A stretch of DNA of 64,000 nt from Breoghania sp037026715 (GTDB taxonomy: Bacteria > Pseudomonadota > Alphaproteobacteria > Rhizobiales > Stappiaceae), in the NCBI RefSeq assembly GCF_037026715.1, contig NZ_JBANCG010000001.1, forward strand, positions 124,001-188,000. The letters run 5' to 3'. This document shows, one piece after another, positions 1-8,253 of this stretch. Position 1 is the first letter of the stretch. Each line of letters begins with the position of its first letter. The position numbers were made by a program, and so were the translations under genes. The notes under the pieces are model-generated. The model saw only the letters and a list, made by a program, of their open reading frames with translations. It had not been told where the DNA came from and searched no databases.

Positions 1-2227
1 CGAAGGCAGCGCCGCCGACGAGGCCGCCGACATTGGTCGTTCCGGTCACGTTGCCGCTGGCATAGACGTTGGTGAGCGTTCCGCCCTGATAGGAGCTGCC
101 GACGAGCCCGCCGACATAGTCGGTCGTTCCGGTGACGGCCCCCGTCGCGTAGGAATTGGTGATGCTGCCCGCACGCAGACGCCCGACGAGGCCGCCGACC
201 TCGCCGAAGCCGGTCACCGTCGCCGCCGAGGAACTGCCGGAAATCGGGGTCTGATCGATCCAGCCGATCAGGCCGCCGACCTGGCCACCGCCGCCAACGG
301 AAGTGACGCTGCCGGTGACATGGACATTGCTCACGCCTTTGCCCCCCTCGATCCGGTAGGCCAGAGCGCCGGCGCTTCCGCCGCCCAAGATCGAGACGTT
401 GGACAGAGTGAAATCGCGGAAGCGACCAGAGGCTGAGCTGAACATCCCGACCGAGGTATCCCACGGACGATTGAGAGTCAGCCCGTCGATCTTGTTGCCC
501 AAGCCCGCGAGGATGCCGGAAAAGCCGCCGATCGTCTCCCAGCCGGCACCGGCGTTCCAGGATACGGTTCCGGTCGCATCAATGTTTTCCGCAAGCGCAT
601 AATTGCCGGCGCCGTTGATTGCCTGGAGGTCGTCGACGTCGTGGATCAGCGTATAGGCCGTGCCGCCAATGTCGAGGCTGGCGGAGGCGCCGGACAGGGT
701 CACCGTCCCGCCGCCGAAGCTGTAGTCCCCGCCATAAGTGAGCGCCAGTCCGGCGCTCGCGCCGCTCGCGGCGATGTCGGCGTTGATCTCGATGTTGCGT
801 ACGGCGTCGAGCGTCAGCGTCGTGTCGGCGCTCCAGGCAATGGCATCGTTGACAAAGATGTCGCCATTGCCGCTGGTCGCCCCGTCATTGCTCGAGAGCG
901 TGATGTTGCCACCAGCAAGGTTGGCAGAAATCGCCGTGCCGGTGATATCGCCGCCGGAAGCGGCAATGGTCAGGTCGTTCGGGTCGATCAGCCAGGTGCC
1001 GGCCGCCCCGTTCTCGCTCAGCGTCGTCACACGCGCGCTGTCGGCGACGGAGAGATGCGCGCCGGAGGTCTCGACGAAGCCGCCCGAACCGCCTTCGCCG
1101 CCCTTTGCCTCGATCGCTCCCGAAAAGGTCAGGGTGTCCTTCGCGATTACCGTGACCGTGCCGCCATTCGTCGCTGCGCCGTAGCCCGACGCATCGATAC
1201 CGCCCGAAAGGTCGATGTTCCCGGCGGCAATCGTGATCTCTCCGCCATCGAGTGCTGGCTTGGCGCTCGGCAGCGGCGGTGCGCTTGCCGCGATGCGCCG
1301 GGCCTGTAGTTGTCCTGTCGCCTTGACGGAACCGGCATCGCCCGCCGTCAGGAAGATCCTGCCGCCCGAGCTGGTCACCCCCGTCGCCTTGATCACGGCA
1401 TCGGTGTTGCCGGCAAGCGCATAGACGTTGCCCCCATTGGCTCGCATCTCCGCATTCGCGGCCGCTATCGTGCCGGAATTGACGACTTGTGTATCCGCGC
1501 CGCCGACCTTCACCGACAGCAGCCCGTCGGCATCGGCCGCGTCCTTCATCAGGATCTCGTAACCGGCCGCGAGGCCAACCGTGCCATTCGGCGCGAACAG
1601 GGCGCCCGTGTTCGTGACGGAGCGCGCGATCAGCGCCACATCGCCCTGGGCTGACGTGATCGTGCCTGCGTTCAGCACGCTCGCCGTGCTTGTGCCCTTG
1701 AAGGTGATGTTGCCGCCGTCAAGGAAATCGGCATCCGTCGTGTCGTGCGTGGAGGCGACGAAGGAGCCGCCGGTGGCGATCATGCCGCCGGTGCCGACAA
1801 CGACGCCGGCGGGATTGATCAGATAGAGGCTGCCGGTCGCAGTCAGCGCGCCATCGACCCGGCTCTGGATGTTGCCGGTGACGCGGTTGAGCGTCGCGCC
1901 CGACCCGTTATCGAAGTGGGCTCCGTTGCCGTCCTCAATGGAGAAGCTGTTCCAGTTGACGACGCCTGTATTGGAAGTCTGGTTGACCGTCAACGTCGAG
2001 CCGGACTGCGTAATTGTGCCCGACCCATGGGTAAACTGGCCGCCGCTGGGCAAGGCGCCATCTGCAAGGGCGGAAACGGGAATGAGGGCGCTCGTGGCGA
2101 GCAAGATCGCAAGAGTAGCGCGGGAACCCCTGCCAATTCGGGCGTCGCGACACGATGAAATCCGGCGCGAGCCATGTGCTCGCGCACTTGACCGGCTAAA
2201 TGGCGTCCCGTGCGTCCCCATTGGCAT
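1..2227 (-). CDS. Filamentous-haemagglutinin-like TPS exoprotein with GLUG repeats (5' part; runs off the window)
   Basis: The frame stays open from the window edge back to ATGs at 2227 and 2221, so about 742 N-terminal residues are present and the C-terminus is missing. An Arg/Ser-rich stretch of about 36 residues precedes a hydrophobic core (about residues 37-54) and an Ala-Leu-Ala cleavage site, giving the long signal peptide typical of two-partner secretion (TPS) substrates. Next comes a TPS haemagglutination-type domain with the signature LINPAGVVVG near residue 135. A Gly/Ala-rich beta-helical region follows, then GLUG-type repeats (VGGLVG, SYATGAV) near the window edge. Family knowledge: such proteins cross the outer membrane through a TpsB pore and act in adhesion or aggregation. 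No TpsB gene is visible here. The start is chosen because TTTGGGGGG lies just upstream of 2227. It is divergent from a histidine kinase. Confidence 0.85.
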   Translation of the reverse strand, partial: MPMGTHGTPFSRSSARAHGSRRISSCRDARIGRGSRATLAILLATSALIPVSALADGALPSGGQFTHGSGTITQSGSTLTVNQTSNTGVVNWNSFSIEDGNGAHFDNGSGATLNRVTGNIQSRVDGALTATGSLYLINPAGVVVGTGGMIATGGSFVASTHDTTDADFLDGGNITFKGTSTASVLNAGTITSAQGDVALIARSVTNTGALFAPNGTVGLAAGYEILMKDAADADGLLSVKVGGADTQVVNSGTIAAANAEMRANGGNVYALAGNTDAVIKATGVTSSGGRIFLTAGDAGSVKATGQLQARRIAASAPPLPSAKPALDGGEITIAAGNIDLSGGIDASGYGAATNGGTVTVIAKDTLTFSGAIEAKGGEGGSGGFVETSGAHLSVADSARVTTLSENGAAGTWLIDPNDLTIAASGGDITGTAISANLAGGNITLSSNDGATSGNGDIFVNDAIAWSADTTLTLDAVRNIEINADIAASGASAGLALTYGGDYSFGGGTVTLSGASASLDIGGTAYTLIHDVDDLQAINGAGNYALAENIDATGTVSWNAGAGWETIGGFSGILAGLGNKIDGLTLNRPWDTSVGMFSSASGRFRDFTLSNVSILGGGSAGALAYRIEGGKGVSNVHVTGSVTSVGGGGQVGGLIGWIDQTPISGSSSAATVTGFGEVGGLVGRLRAGSITNSYATGAVTGTTDYVGGLVGSSYQGGTLTNVYASGNVTGTTNVGGLVGGAAF

Positions 2228-2313
2228 ACCCCCCAAAAGACTGGCTGCCAGAACCGAAAAGGTCTGACGTAGGGCTAAATACAGAGTCAGGGGCGCAAGC
2301 CGGTACCTACCAA

Positions 2314-2340
2314 TTCCGATCAATTCTGACGATTTCTGAC
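2314..2340. promoter_or_regulatory. Three 10-bp-spaced direct repeats, candidate OmpR-family operator
   Basis: TTCCGAT (2314), TTCTGAC (2324) and TTCTGAC (2334) lie in exact 10-bp register in the 219-bp gap between the exoprotein gene and the divergent kinase gene. Direct half-sites on one helix face are the usual target form for OmpR/PhoB-type regulators, and one is encoded just downstream. The link to that regulator is inference. Confidence 0.5.
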
Positions 2341-2446
2341 AGAACGATCATACTCACGCGGAAACATTCAGCTATTCGTGCCGAATGTCGTTATCTTGTT
2401 TAATGCTGGCTTGCATGGCTGACGGCGGCGAGGCATTGAGAACGCT

Positions 2447-3901
2447 ATGCTCGATCTCAAAACCCTGCTTTTGCTCGAACTCTGCCTCGCGACTCTGCAA
2501 GCCGCCGCATGGTTCATGATCTGGCGCGCATGGCGGCATCTGTACGAATTGATATTCATCATGGGTGCGTTTGCGATGATATCGATCGGTCTTTTGCTGC
2601 TGTTTCTGCGCGGGCCAGACCCGTCGGCATTCCGGATTGTGTTCGACAATGCAATCATCAAGGTCGGCGTCGTGCTGATGGCGGAGGGACTGGCGCGGTT
2701 TCTCGGTCAGCCGAGACTTCTGCGGATCGGCTTGGTTCTCGTGGTGGCTCAGGTTGTCGCCTGGTCCGCGGCGGTGATCCTTTTCCCCGACACCCTTGAG
2801 ATCCGTATCCATATCTCGACATTGTTTACGGTGACCGTCATGACGATGATGTGCCGGACGCTGATCGCCGACAGAAGCCAGCCGCGCGTGCTGAATTGGA
2901 TCGGCGTTGTCCTTCTGGCGGAGTATATGATCGCCAGTCTCCTGCAGAGCGCGCTCGCCGAGCTCTATCCGGCGACGGTGGAGAACGCGCCCGTACTGTC
3001 GAACTACAACGCATGGTACTTCTTTCAGGGCACGCTGTTCCTCATGGCCTTCTTCGTCTGGATGGTTTTCATGGTCGGCGCGCGGCTTTCGGCAGAGTTG
3101 ATGGATCGCAATGCTGCCCTGGCCCGTGAGGTGGAAGTCCGCCAGCGGCTGGAGGGTGAGCTTTCCGACAGTCTCGCCGCGGAAAAGGCACTGCGAACCG
3201 AGCAGCGCCAGCTCGTGCGCATGGTCAGCCACGAGTTCCGCACGCCGCTCGCCATCATCCGCTATGCGACGGAGATGATCGGCGTGCTGCTGGCAAGGCC
3301 GACGGAGGCGGTCGCTCAGCGGTTGAGCGGCATAGATGAGGCTACCAGCCGCATGACCACGCTGATAGATCGGTTTCTCGACACGGAACGCCAGGATGAC
3401 AGCGTGGTAGAGGTGACGCGTGTCGATTTCGACGCGCTGCTTGGGGAGGTCGAGCGTCACTTCGACCATATCGGGTGCAGCGATCGTCTCGTATTCGTCG
3501 TCGAACGCCCGCTGCCGGAATATTGGGGCGATGCCGACATGTTGCTCAGCGTTCTGGTCAACCTCGTCGATAATGCCCTGAAGTACTCGGCCGACGATCA
3601 GGCGGTGGAAACCGAACTTGAGGTCATACACGGAGCCTTGCGGATTTCGGTCTCCGACAAGGGCATCGGGATCCCCAAATCGGACCTGCCCCATATTGGC
3701 CGGCGCTTCTTCCGTGCCTCCAACACTCAGGCCGCCACCGGGACCGGGCTCGGCATCCACATGTGCCGCCGCCTGCTCGAATACCACGACGGGACACTGA
3801 CTATCGGTCCGCGTGCGCCGGAGGGGACGATTGCGACGGTTCACCTGCCGTTGCCGGGCCTGTCTCAGGGTCTTGAAGCCGGGAAGGCGATGACAGCATG
3901 A
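2447..3901 (+). CDS. Membrane-bound sensor histidine kinase
   Basis: This is a 484-residue two-component sensor. The N-terminal 212 residues are mostly hydrophobic and contain about six or seven membrane helices (for example near 5-25, 34-54, 92-112 and 190-212) with very short loops, so the input is probably sensed in or at the membrane. A coiled linker (about 213-255) leads to the HisKA helix with VSHEFRTPLAI, phospho-acceptor His262. The HATPase domain carries the N box (NLVDNALKYS, Asn376), the G1 box DKGIGIP (404-410) and the G2 box GTGLGIH (432-438). There is no HAMP or PAS domain. The last 4 nt overlap the response regulator start (ATGA), so the pair is translationally coupled. The signal is unknown. 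Its place beside the exoprotein gene suggests, but does not prove, control of that gene. Confidence 0.93.
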   Translation: MLDLKTLLLLELCLATLQAAAWFMIWRAWRHLYELIFIMGAFAMISIGLLLLFLRGPDPSAFRIVFDNAIIKVGVVLMAEGLARFLGQPRLLRIGLVLVVAQVVAWSAAVILFPDTLEIRIHISTLFTVTVMTMMCRTLIADRSQPRVLNWIGVVLLAEYMIASLLQSALAELYPATVENAPVLSNYNAWYFFQGTLFLMAFFVWMVFMVGARLSAELMDRNAALAREVEVRQRLEGELSDSLAAEKALRTEQRQLVRMVSHEFRTPLAIIRYATEMIGVLLARPTEAVAQRLSGIDEATSRMTTLIDRFLDTERQDDSVVEVTRVDFDALLGEVERHFDHIGCSDRLVFVVERPLPEYWGDADMLLSVLVNLVDNALKYSADDQAVETELEVIHGALRISVSDKGIGIPKSDLPHIGRRFFRASNTQAATGTGLGIHMCRRLLEYHDGTLTIGPRAPEGTIATVHLPLPGLSQGLEAGKAMTA

Positions 3902-4596
3902 CGCGTATCCTCATTGTCGAGGACGAAGCGGCGCTGCGCGGTGACCTCGTCGATTTCCTGACCCTCAGCGGATATGAGGCCAGCGGCGTCGCCTCGGCGG
4001 CCAGGCTGCGATCGGAGCTGGCTTGCGGGACGATGCCCCAGGTCGTGATCCTGGATGTCGGCTTGCCTGACGCCGGCGGCTTCGATCTCGCGCGGGAAAT
4101 TCGGAGCCGGATCGACTGCGGCATCATCATGCTGACCGCCCTTGGTGATGCGGAAAGCCGGATCAGAGGCTTTGAGAGCGGCGCGGACGTCTATCTGGTG
4201 AAGCACGCGCCCTTGCGCGAGATCGCCGCGGCAGTCCAGAATCTGCTGAGGCGCGTCGGCGTCGCGGAAGATGGCGAGGAACCAGCGGCGGACGAGTGGG
4301 TGCTGGATCTGCGCCGTTGGCATCTTCTGACACCGGACGGCAATGCCATCAAGCTGACGGCGACCGAACTCACCTTTCTTCAGGCGATTGTTCAAAAAGG
4401 TGGCGAAGCCTGTTCGCGCGATGATCTCACACGCCTTCTGGCGCGTCGCCAGACCCAGTTCGACAATCGTCATCTCGATGCGGTCGTCAGCCGGCTGCGG
4501 AGAAAGATCGCCAGTCAGTCACAGAGGGAACCGCCGATCAAGTCGGTCTACGGCGTCGGCTATGCGTTCACGGATGCCGGACGGATCGAGACGTAG
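3898..4596 (+). CDS. OmpR/PhoB-family response regulator
   Basis: This 232-residue DNA-binding regulator is the partner of the overlapping histidine kinase. The receiver domain (about 1-118) has the acidic pair Glu8/Asp9, phospho-acceptor Asp53 in ILDVGLPDAGG, Thr80 and Lys102. The residue after Lys102 is His rather than the usual cis-Pro. A short linker leads to a winged-helix Trans_reg_C domain (about 128-228) with the typical ELTFLQAIVQKGG and DAVVSRLRRKI elements. It is likely phosphorylated by the kinase encoded upstream and likely binds the direct repeats at 2314-2340. Its targets are unknown. The adjacent exoprotein gene and its own operon are the first candidates. Confidence 0.93.
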   Translation: MTRILIVEDEAALRGDLVDFLTLSGYEASGVASAARLRSELACGTMPQVVILDVGLPDAGGFDLAREIRSRIDCGIIMLTALGDAESRIRGFESGADVYLVKHAPLREIAAAVQNLLRRVGVAEDGEEPAADEWVLDLRRWHLLTPDGNAIKLTATELTFLQAIVQKGGEACSRDDLTRLLARRQTQFDNRHLDAVVSRLRRKIASQSQREPPIKSVYGVGYAFTDAGRIET

Positions 4597-4901
4597 CCGG
4601 TTCTGCAGAAGGATACGGTCCGCGCGATCCAGCCGCCTCTCACAAACGTGTCCGACAGCGGTTGAAGCAGCCGGTCCGCATGAATTCTCATGACGCCTTC
4701 GCGCCCGAATGGCATGCGATCGCGGCGGCGCTGAAGGGCGATGCGAGGACGAGCGCCTATCCGCGGGAAATGATTGATGGCCATATCGCGCTTTTCGTAA
4801 CGCGCGCAGTGACCCCCTGGCGCGCGCGCCCAACCAAATCCTGCGCCATTGGGAAAAAAATGCAACGCGATCAGGACTTTGTACCGGATCGTGCCGTGGG
4901 G
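4597..4901. other. Intergenic stretch without a convincing gene
   Basis: An open frame crosses this region but shows no recognisable family, no good ribosome-binding site, and runs straight into the antisense of the transposase relic. One stretch (EWHAIAAALKGDARTSAYPR) looks protein-like and may be a decayed gene fragment. I see nothing else firm. Confidence 0.4.
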
Positions 4902-5030
4902 CTAGTCCTCATCGTAGTGTCTAGGCCAATTCTCCAGCTTTTCGCGGGCGTCCGCGAGGTCCATGAACGAATGGCGTTCAAACACGCCGCCCGGAGCTTG
5001 CTGTTGAACGTCTCGATGAGCCCGTTGTCC
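4902..5030 (-). pseudogene. Relic of an IS3-family transposase (C-terminal tail of OrfB)
   Basis: Reading on the minus strand, DNGLIETFNSKLRAACLNA is followed after a one-base frame change by HSFMDLADAREKLENWPRHY and a stop (complement of 4902-4904). This is the conserved end of the IS3-group integrase core, including the third catalytic acid (Glu in LIETFN). Everything upstream of that segment is missing and no terminal inverted repeats were seen, so it is a dead fragment. The join at about 5030 falls exactly where a short palindromic repeat begins. Confidence 0.8.
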
Positions 5031-5085
5031 TGGAGCGGTTTCTTATCGATCAGATTGCCTCAATCTGGTCGGAAAATGCTCTAGG
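5031..5085 (-). repeat. Palindromic repeat, family C, copy 1
   Basis: Read on the minus strand this segment (GAGCATTTTCCGACCAG, an inverted core, then GATAAGAAACCGCTCCA) aligns with 44979-45042 on the plus strand. Both share TTTTC, an AGATTG/CAATCT-like inverted core, AAGAAA and CGCTCCA. It abuts the transposase relic. Confidence 0.5.
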
Positions 5086-5247
5086 TTCGCCGGGCCCACC
5101 GCCTTCCCGCGCCTTGTCTGATGAAGTGCCGTTTGGTGCGCCTGGCGTGAAGCAATCGCGCCGGCGGCGTCGGTGCGAAAATGCGAAAGGCCGCGCCCGG
5201 AGATATGCGCCGGGAGCGGCCATTTGTCGGGGAAGATCGATCGCGGG

Positions 5248-6435
5248 CTATTCGGCCGCGTCGCGGCGTTCGCCGAAGTGGCGGGCGAGATCGTCGGCGA
5301 TGTCGGTGCGCTCCCAGCCGAAGCCGCCGTCGGCATCGGGCGCGCGGCCGAAATGGCCGTAGGCGGCCGTGCGGGCGTAGATCGGCTTCAAGAGACCCAG
5401 CTGCTCGCGGATGCCGCGCGGCGTCAGGCGGACCGTCTCGCGCAGCACCCGGGCAAGCTCGGCCTCGTCCACCTTGCCGGTCCCTTGCGTGTCGACATAG
5501 ACCGCCACCGGCTCCGGCATGCCGATGGCATAGGCGAGCTGGATCAGGCAGCGATCGGCGAGGCCGGCGGAGACCACGTTCTTCGCCAGATAGCGCGCGA
5601 TGTAGGCGGCGGAACGGTCGACCTTGGTGGGATCCTTGCCGGAAAACGCGCCGCCGCCATGCGGAGCCGCGCCGCCATAGGTGTCGACGATGATCTTGCG
5701 GCCGGTGAGGCCAGCGTCACCGTCCGGCCCGCCGATCACGAAGCGCCCGGTCGGATTGATGTAGATGCGGTCTTCCGGAACGCTCCAGCCTTCGGGAAAC
5801 GCCGTGTGGATATAGGGCAGGACGATGTCGCGCACCGTCTCCTGATCCACGTCCTCGCCGTGCTGGGTGGAGACCACCACCGCATCGACGCCGATCGGGC
5901 GGCCGTTCTCGTATTTCAGCGTCACCTGGCTCTTGGAATCGGGGCCAAGCCGGGGTTCCTTGCCGGATTTGCGGTCCTCGGCCATCAGCCGCAGGATTCG
6001 GTGCGCGGTCTGGATCGGGGCCGGCATCAGCTCTTCCGTCTCGTTGCAGGCATAGCCGAACATGATGCCCTGGTCGCCGGCGCCTTCCTCGCCCTTGTCG
6101 CCCTCGTCCACGCCCATGGCGATATCGGCCGACTGCTGGTGCAGGCGGTTGACGATCTCCAGCGTCTTCCAGTTGAAGCCGTCTTGCTCGTAGCCGATGT
6201 CGCGCACCGCTTCGCGGACCAGATCGTCGACGGTCTTCAGCACCGCTTCGGGGCCGCGAACTTCGCCGGCGATGGAAACGTGATTGGTGGTGGTCAGCGT
6301 CTCGCAGGCCACGCGTGCATGCGGATCGGCGGCGAGAAATGCGTCGAGAATGGTGTCGGAGATGCGGTCGCACACCTTGTCCGGGTGGCCCTCGGAAACG
6401 GATTCACTCGTGAAGAGCCAGGATTTCTGCGCCAT
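5248..6435 (-). CDS. metK: S-adenosylmethionine synthetase
   Basis: MetK makes SAM from methionine and ATP in the cytoplasm. The 395-residue product is full length. It shows the N-terminal ESVSEGHPDK motif that binds ATP, the central GAGDQGIMFGYA loop, and the C-terminal GGGAFSGKDPTKVDRSAAY stretch of the family. It is read from ATG at 6435 with AGGGAG about 8 nt upstream. It lies 127 bp downstream of the glycine/sarcosine methyltransferase fusion on the same strand, behind a hairpin terminator-like element. This placement suggests SAM supply for betaine synthesis, although metK is also essential for all other methylation. No SAM riboswitch was recognised in its leader. Confidence 0.97.
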   Translation of the reverse strand: MAQKSWLFTSESVSEGHPDKVCDRISDTILDAFLAADPHARVACETLTTTNHVSIAGEVRGPEAVLKTVDDLVREAVRDIGYEQDGFNWKTLEIVNRLHQQSADIAMGVDEGDKGEEGAGDQGIMFGYACNETEELMPAPIQTAHRILRLMAEDRKSGKEPRLGPDSKSQVTLKYENGRPIGVDAVVVSTQHGEDVDQETVRDIVLPYIHTAFPEGWSVPEDRIYINPTGRFVIGGPDGDAGLTGRKIIVDTYGGAAPHGGGAFSGKDPTKVDRSAAYIARYLAKNVVSAGLADRCLIQLAYAIGMPEPVAVYVDTQGTGKVDEAELARVLRETVRLTPRGIREQLGLLKPIYARTAAYGHFGRAPDADGGFGWERTDIADDLARHFGERRDAAE

Positions 6436-6520
6436 GTGGCGAACTCCCTCGGTTGATTGATCTTGTCCGCTGCCGCGCTTGACGCGTGCATGCAGTCGCG
6501 CGCCGGCGGGCGCGCGATAG

Positions 6521-6551
6521 GAAAAGGGGGAGCGGCGCGGCCGGCTCCCCC
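6521..6551 (-). terminator. Rho-independent terminator-like hairpin after the methyltransferase gene
   Basis: GGGGGAGC and GCTCCCCC form a perfect 8-bp stem, followed in the minus direction by TTTTCC. It lies 11 bp past the methyltransferase stop and before metK, so it may attenuate rather than abolish read-through. Confidence 0.7.
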
Positions 6552-6561
6552 AGGCGGTGGA

Positions 6562-8253
6562 TTATTCGGGCTTGCGGAAGAGCTGGATGCCCCAGGCGAG
6601 ATTGCCCGCATCGGCGGCATCGACCCACGACTGCAGGCCGTCGGCCATCTTGTTGAGGTACTCGGCCGAGGCGCCCTCGGCGCGCAGCTTGTCGTAATTG
6701 GTCATGAGTTCCTCGCGAACCCGGAAGTAGTGGGTGCGCAGCTGGTCGACCATGTCGCGTTGTTCGATCGTCTCGAAACCCAGCGCTTCGGCTGCCTCGC
6801 GGTAGAAACGCGGCGAGCCGAGGCTGTTGAGCTGAAGGCGGTCGTAGACGGGTTGCAACGCCTTGGGGTCCGCGTCGTCGGCCTGCATCGGGTCGGTGAA
6901 GATGAAATATCCGCCGGGTTTCAGCACCCGGAAGACCTCGGCGAGCACCTGCTGGCGCTGATCGGAATGCAGGATCGCGTCCTGGCTCCACACCACGTCG
7001 AAGGTGCCGGGCTTTTCCGGAATGTCCTCGAAAACGCCATGCACGACGCTGATCCGGTCTGCAAAGCCCTTCTGGCGGTTGCGGTGCCGGTTGGTGTCGT
7101 TCTGGACCTCGGAGATGTTGAGGCAGGTGGCGGAGCCGCCGTTCTCGCCCACCACCTTGCGCATCGCGCCGCCATAGCCGGAGCCGATGTCGAGGATCTT
7201 CGCGTCCGGCCCCAAGTTCGGCAGCATGCCGACCATCGCGTCGATGGTCAGGTCGGAGGCCTCGCGGATGTTCCTGGTGGTGTCGTAGATGCCGACATGC
7301 AGGTCCTGGCCGCCCCACACGAGACTGTAGAAGGTGTCGGCGTCGTCGCTGTCGTAATAGCTTTCGGCCACCTCGCGGATGTCGTTCTCGCCCTCGGCGA
7401 GCGCGCCGCCGCCCCAGCGCACCATGTGCAGGCTCGATTTCTCCGCGATGTGGATGAAGAAATCGGGATCTTCCTCGGCATAGGTTTCCTGGAAGTCGCC
7501 GTAGGTCCGCACGCGCTCGAAGCCCGCCTCGGAGAGCAGCCTGCGCATGTAGTTCTTTCGGATCGGGCACATGTTGAGCGTGTACTCGGCCCCATCGGGG
7601 AAGCTGTATTTGAAGCGCGCCAGCCCCTCGTCGATATAGTCTGGCTCCGCCTTCACCTTGTCGCCTGCATAATAATATTTGTGCTTGGTGGTGAAGCCGT
7701 GGTCGAGCATGGCGTCGTAGTTGCGCTGGTCGATGATCAGGATGCCGTCGTGCTTCAGAGCGGCGTAGAACTCGGCGAGCGCCCGGCGGCGGTCCTTTTC
7801 CTCGTGCAGGTGGGTGAAGGAATTGCCGAGGCAGATGATGGCGTCGTACTTGCCCTGGATATCGCGGTTCAGCCAGCGCCAGTCGGCCTGCACCGTCTTC
7901 AGGATCATGCCGCGCTTCTGGCCGTTTTCGAAAGCCTTGGCGAGCATCGCGGCCGAACCGTCGGCAGACGTCACGTTGAAGCCGGAGCGGGTGAGGCGCA
8001 CGGAATGGAAGCCGGTGCCGGTGGCCACGTCCAGCACCGTCTCCTTGCCGCGGGCGCGCAGCACGTCGATGAAGAACTGGCCCTCGCTCTCCGCGCGTGC
8101 GTCCCAGTCGATCAGCTCGTCCCACTTTTCCACGAAGGACATGATGTATTCGCCGCGATAGAGATCGGTTTCGCGATCGGCGGTCGGATCCTGACCGTAG
8201 GCCTGTTCGTCCAATTCAAGTTCGGCGTTTCGCGATGCGTACGCAGTGCGCAT
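6562..8253 (-). CDS. Fused glycine/sarcosine N-methyltransferase and sarcosine/dimethylglycine N-methyltransferase
   Basis: The enzyme makes the compatible solute glycine betaine by three SAM-dependent methylations of glycine through sarcosine and dimethylglycine. The 563-residue product holds two methyltransferase domains. The first (about 1-285, motif I VLDVATGTGFHS) resembles glycine/sarcosine methyltransferase. The second (about 300-563, motif I ILDIGSGYGGAM, then WSQDAILHSD and FRVLKPGGYF) resembles sarcosine/dimethylglycine methyltransferase. In several halophiles these are separate genes, and fused forms are also known. Start ATG 8253 has GAGGAGA about 8 nt upstream. It is followed by metK, the SAM source. 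Typical of halophilic or marine bacteria. The substrate split between domains is taken from family knowledge. Confidence 0.9.
   Translation of the reverse strand: MRTAYASRNAELELDEQAYGQDPTADRETDLYRGEYIMSFVEKWDELIDWDARAESEGQFFIDVLRARGKETVLDVATGTGFHSVRLTRSGFNVTSADGSAAMLAKAFENGQKRGMILKTVQADWRWLNRDIQGKYDAIICLGNSFTHLHEEKDRRRALAEFYAALKHDGILIIDQRNYDAMLDHGFTTKHKYYYAGDKVKAEPDYIDEGLARFKYSFPDGAEYTLNMCPIRKNYMRRLLSEAGFERVRTYGDFQETYAEEDPDFFIHIAEKSSLHMVRWGGGALAEGENDIREVAESYYDSDDADTFYSLVWGGQDLHVGIYDTTRNIREASDLTIDAMVGMLPNLGPDAKILDIGSGYGGAMRKVVGENGGSATCLNISEVQNDTNRHRNRQKGFADRISVVHGVFEDIPEKPGTFDVVWSQDAILHSDQRQQVLAEVFRVLKPGGYFIFTDPMQADDADPKALQPVYDRLQLNSLGSPRFYREAAEALGFETIEQRDMVDQLRTHYFRVREELMTNYDKLRAEGASAEYLNKMADGLQSWVDAADAGNLAWGIQLFRKPE

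Noticed and set aside
2372..3844. 490-residue minus-strand frame opposite the histidine kinase
   Set aside because: High-GC shadow. The plus-strand frame has clear kinase motifs. The minus product has biased composition and no family.
4662..5084. 140-residue plus-strand frame
   Set aside because: Its second half is antisense to the IS3 relic and the first half has no recognised family or ribosome-binding site.
6436..6520. SAM riboswitch in the metK leader
   Set aside because: I looked for SAM-II, SAM/SAH and SAH riboswitch cores and found no match in this short leader. A covariance-model search would settle it.
6404..8125. Long frames on both strands over the methyltransferase and metK genes
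   Set aside because: Third-codon GC bias leaves alternate frames open. Only the methyltransferase and MetK frames carry conserved motifs.
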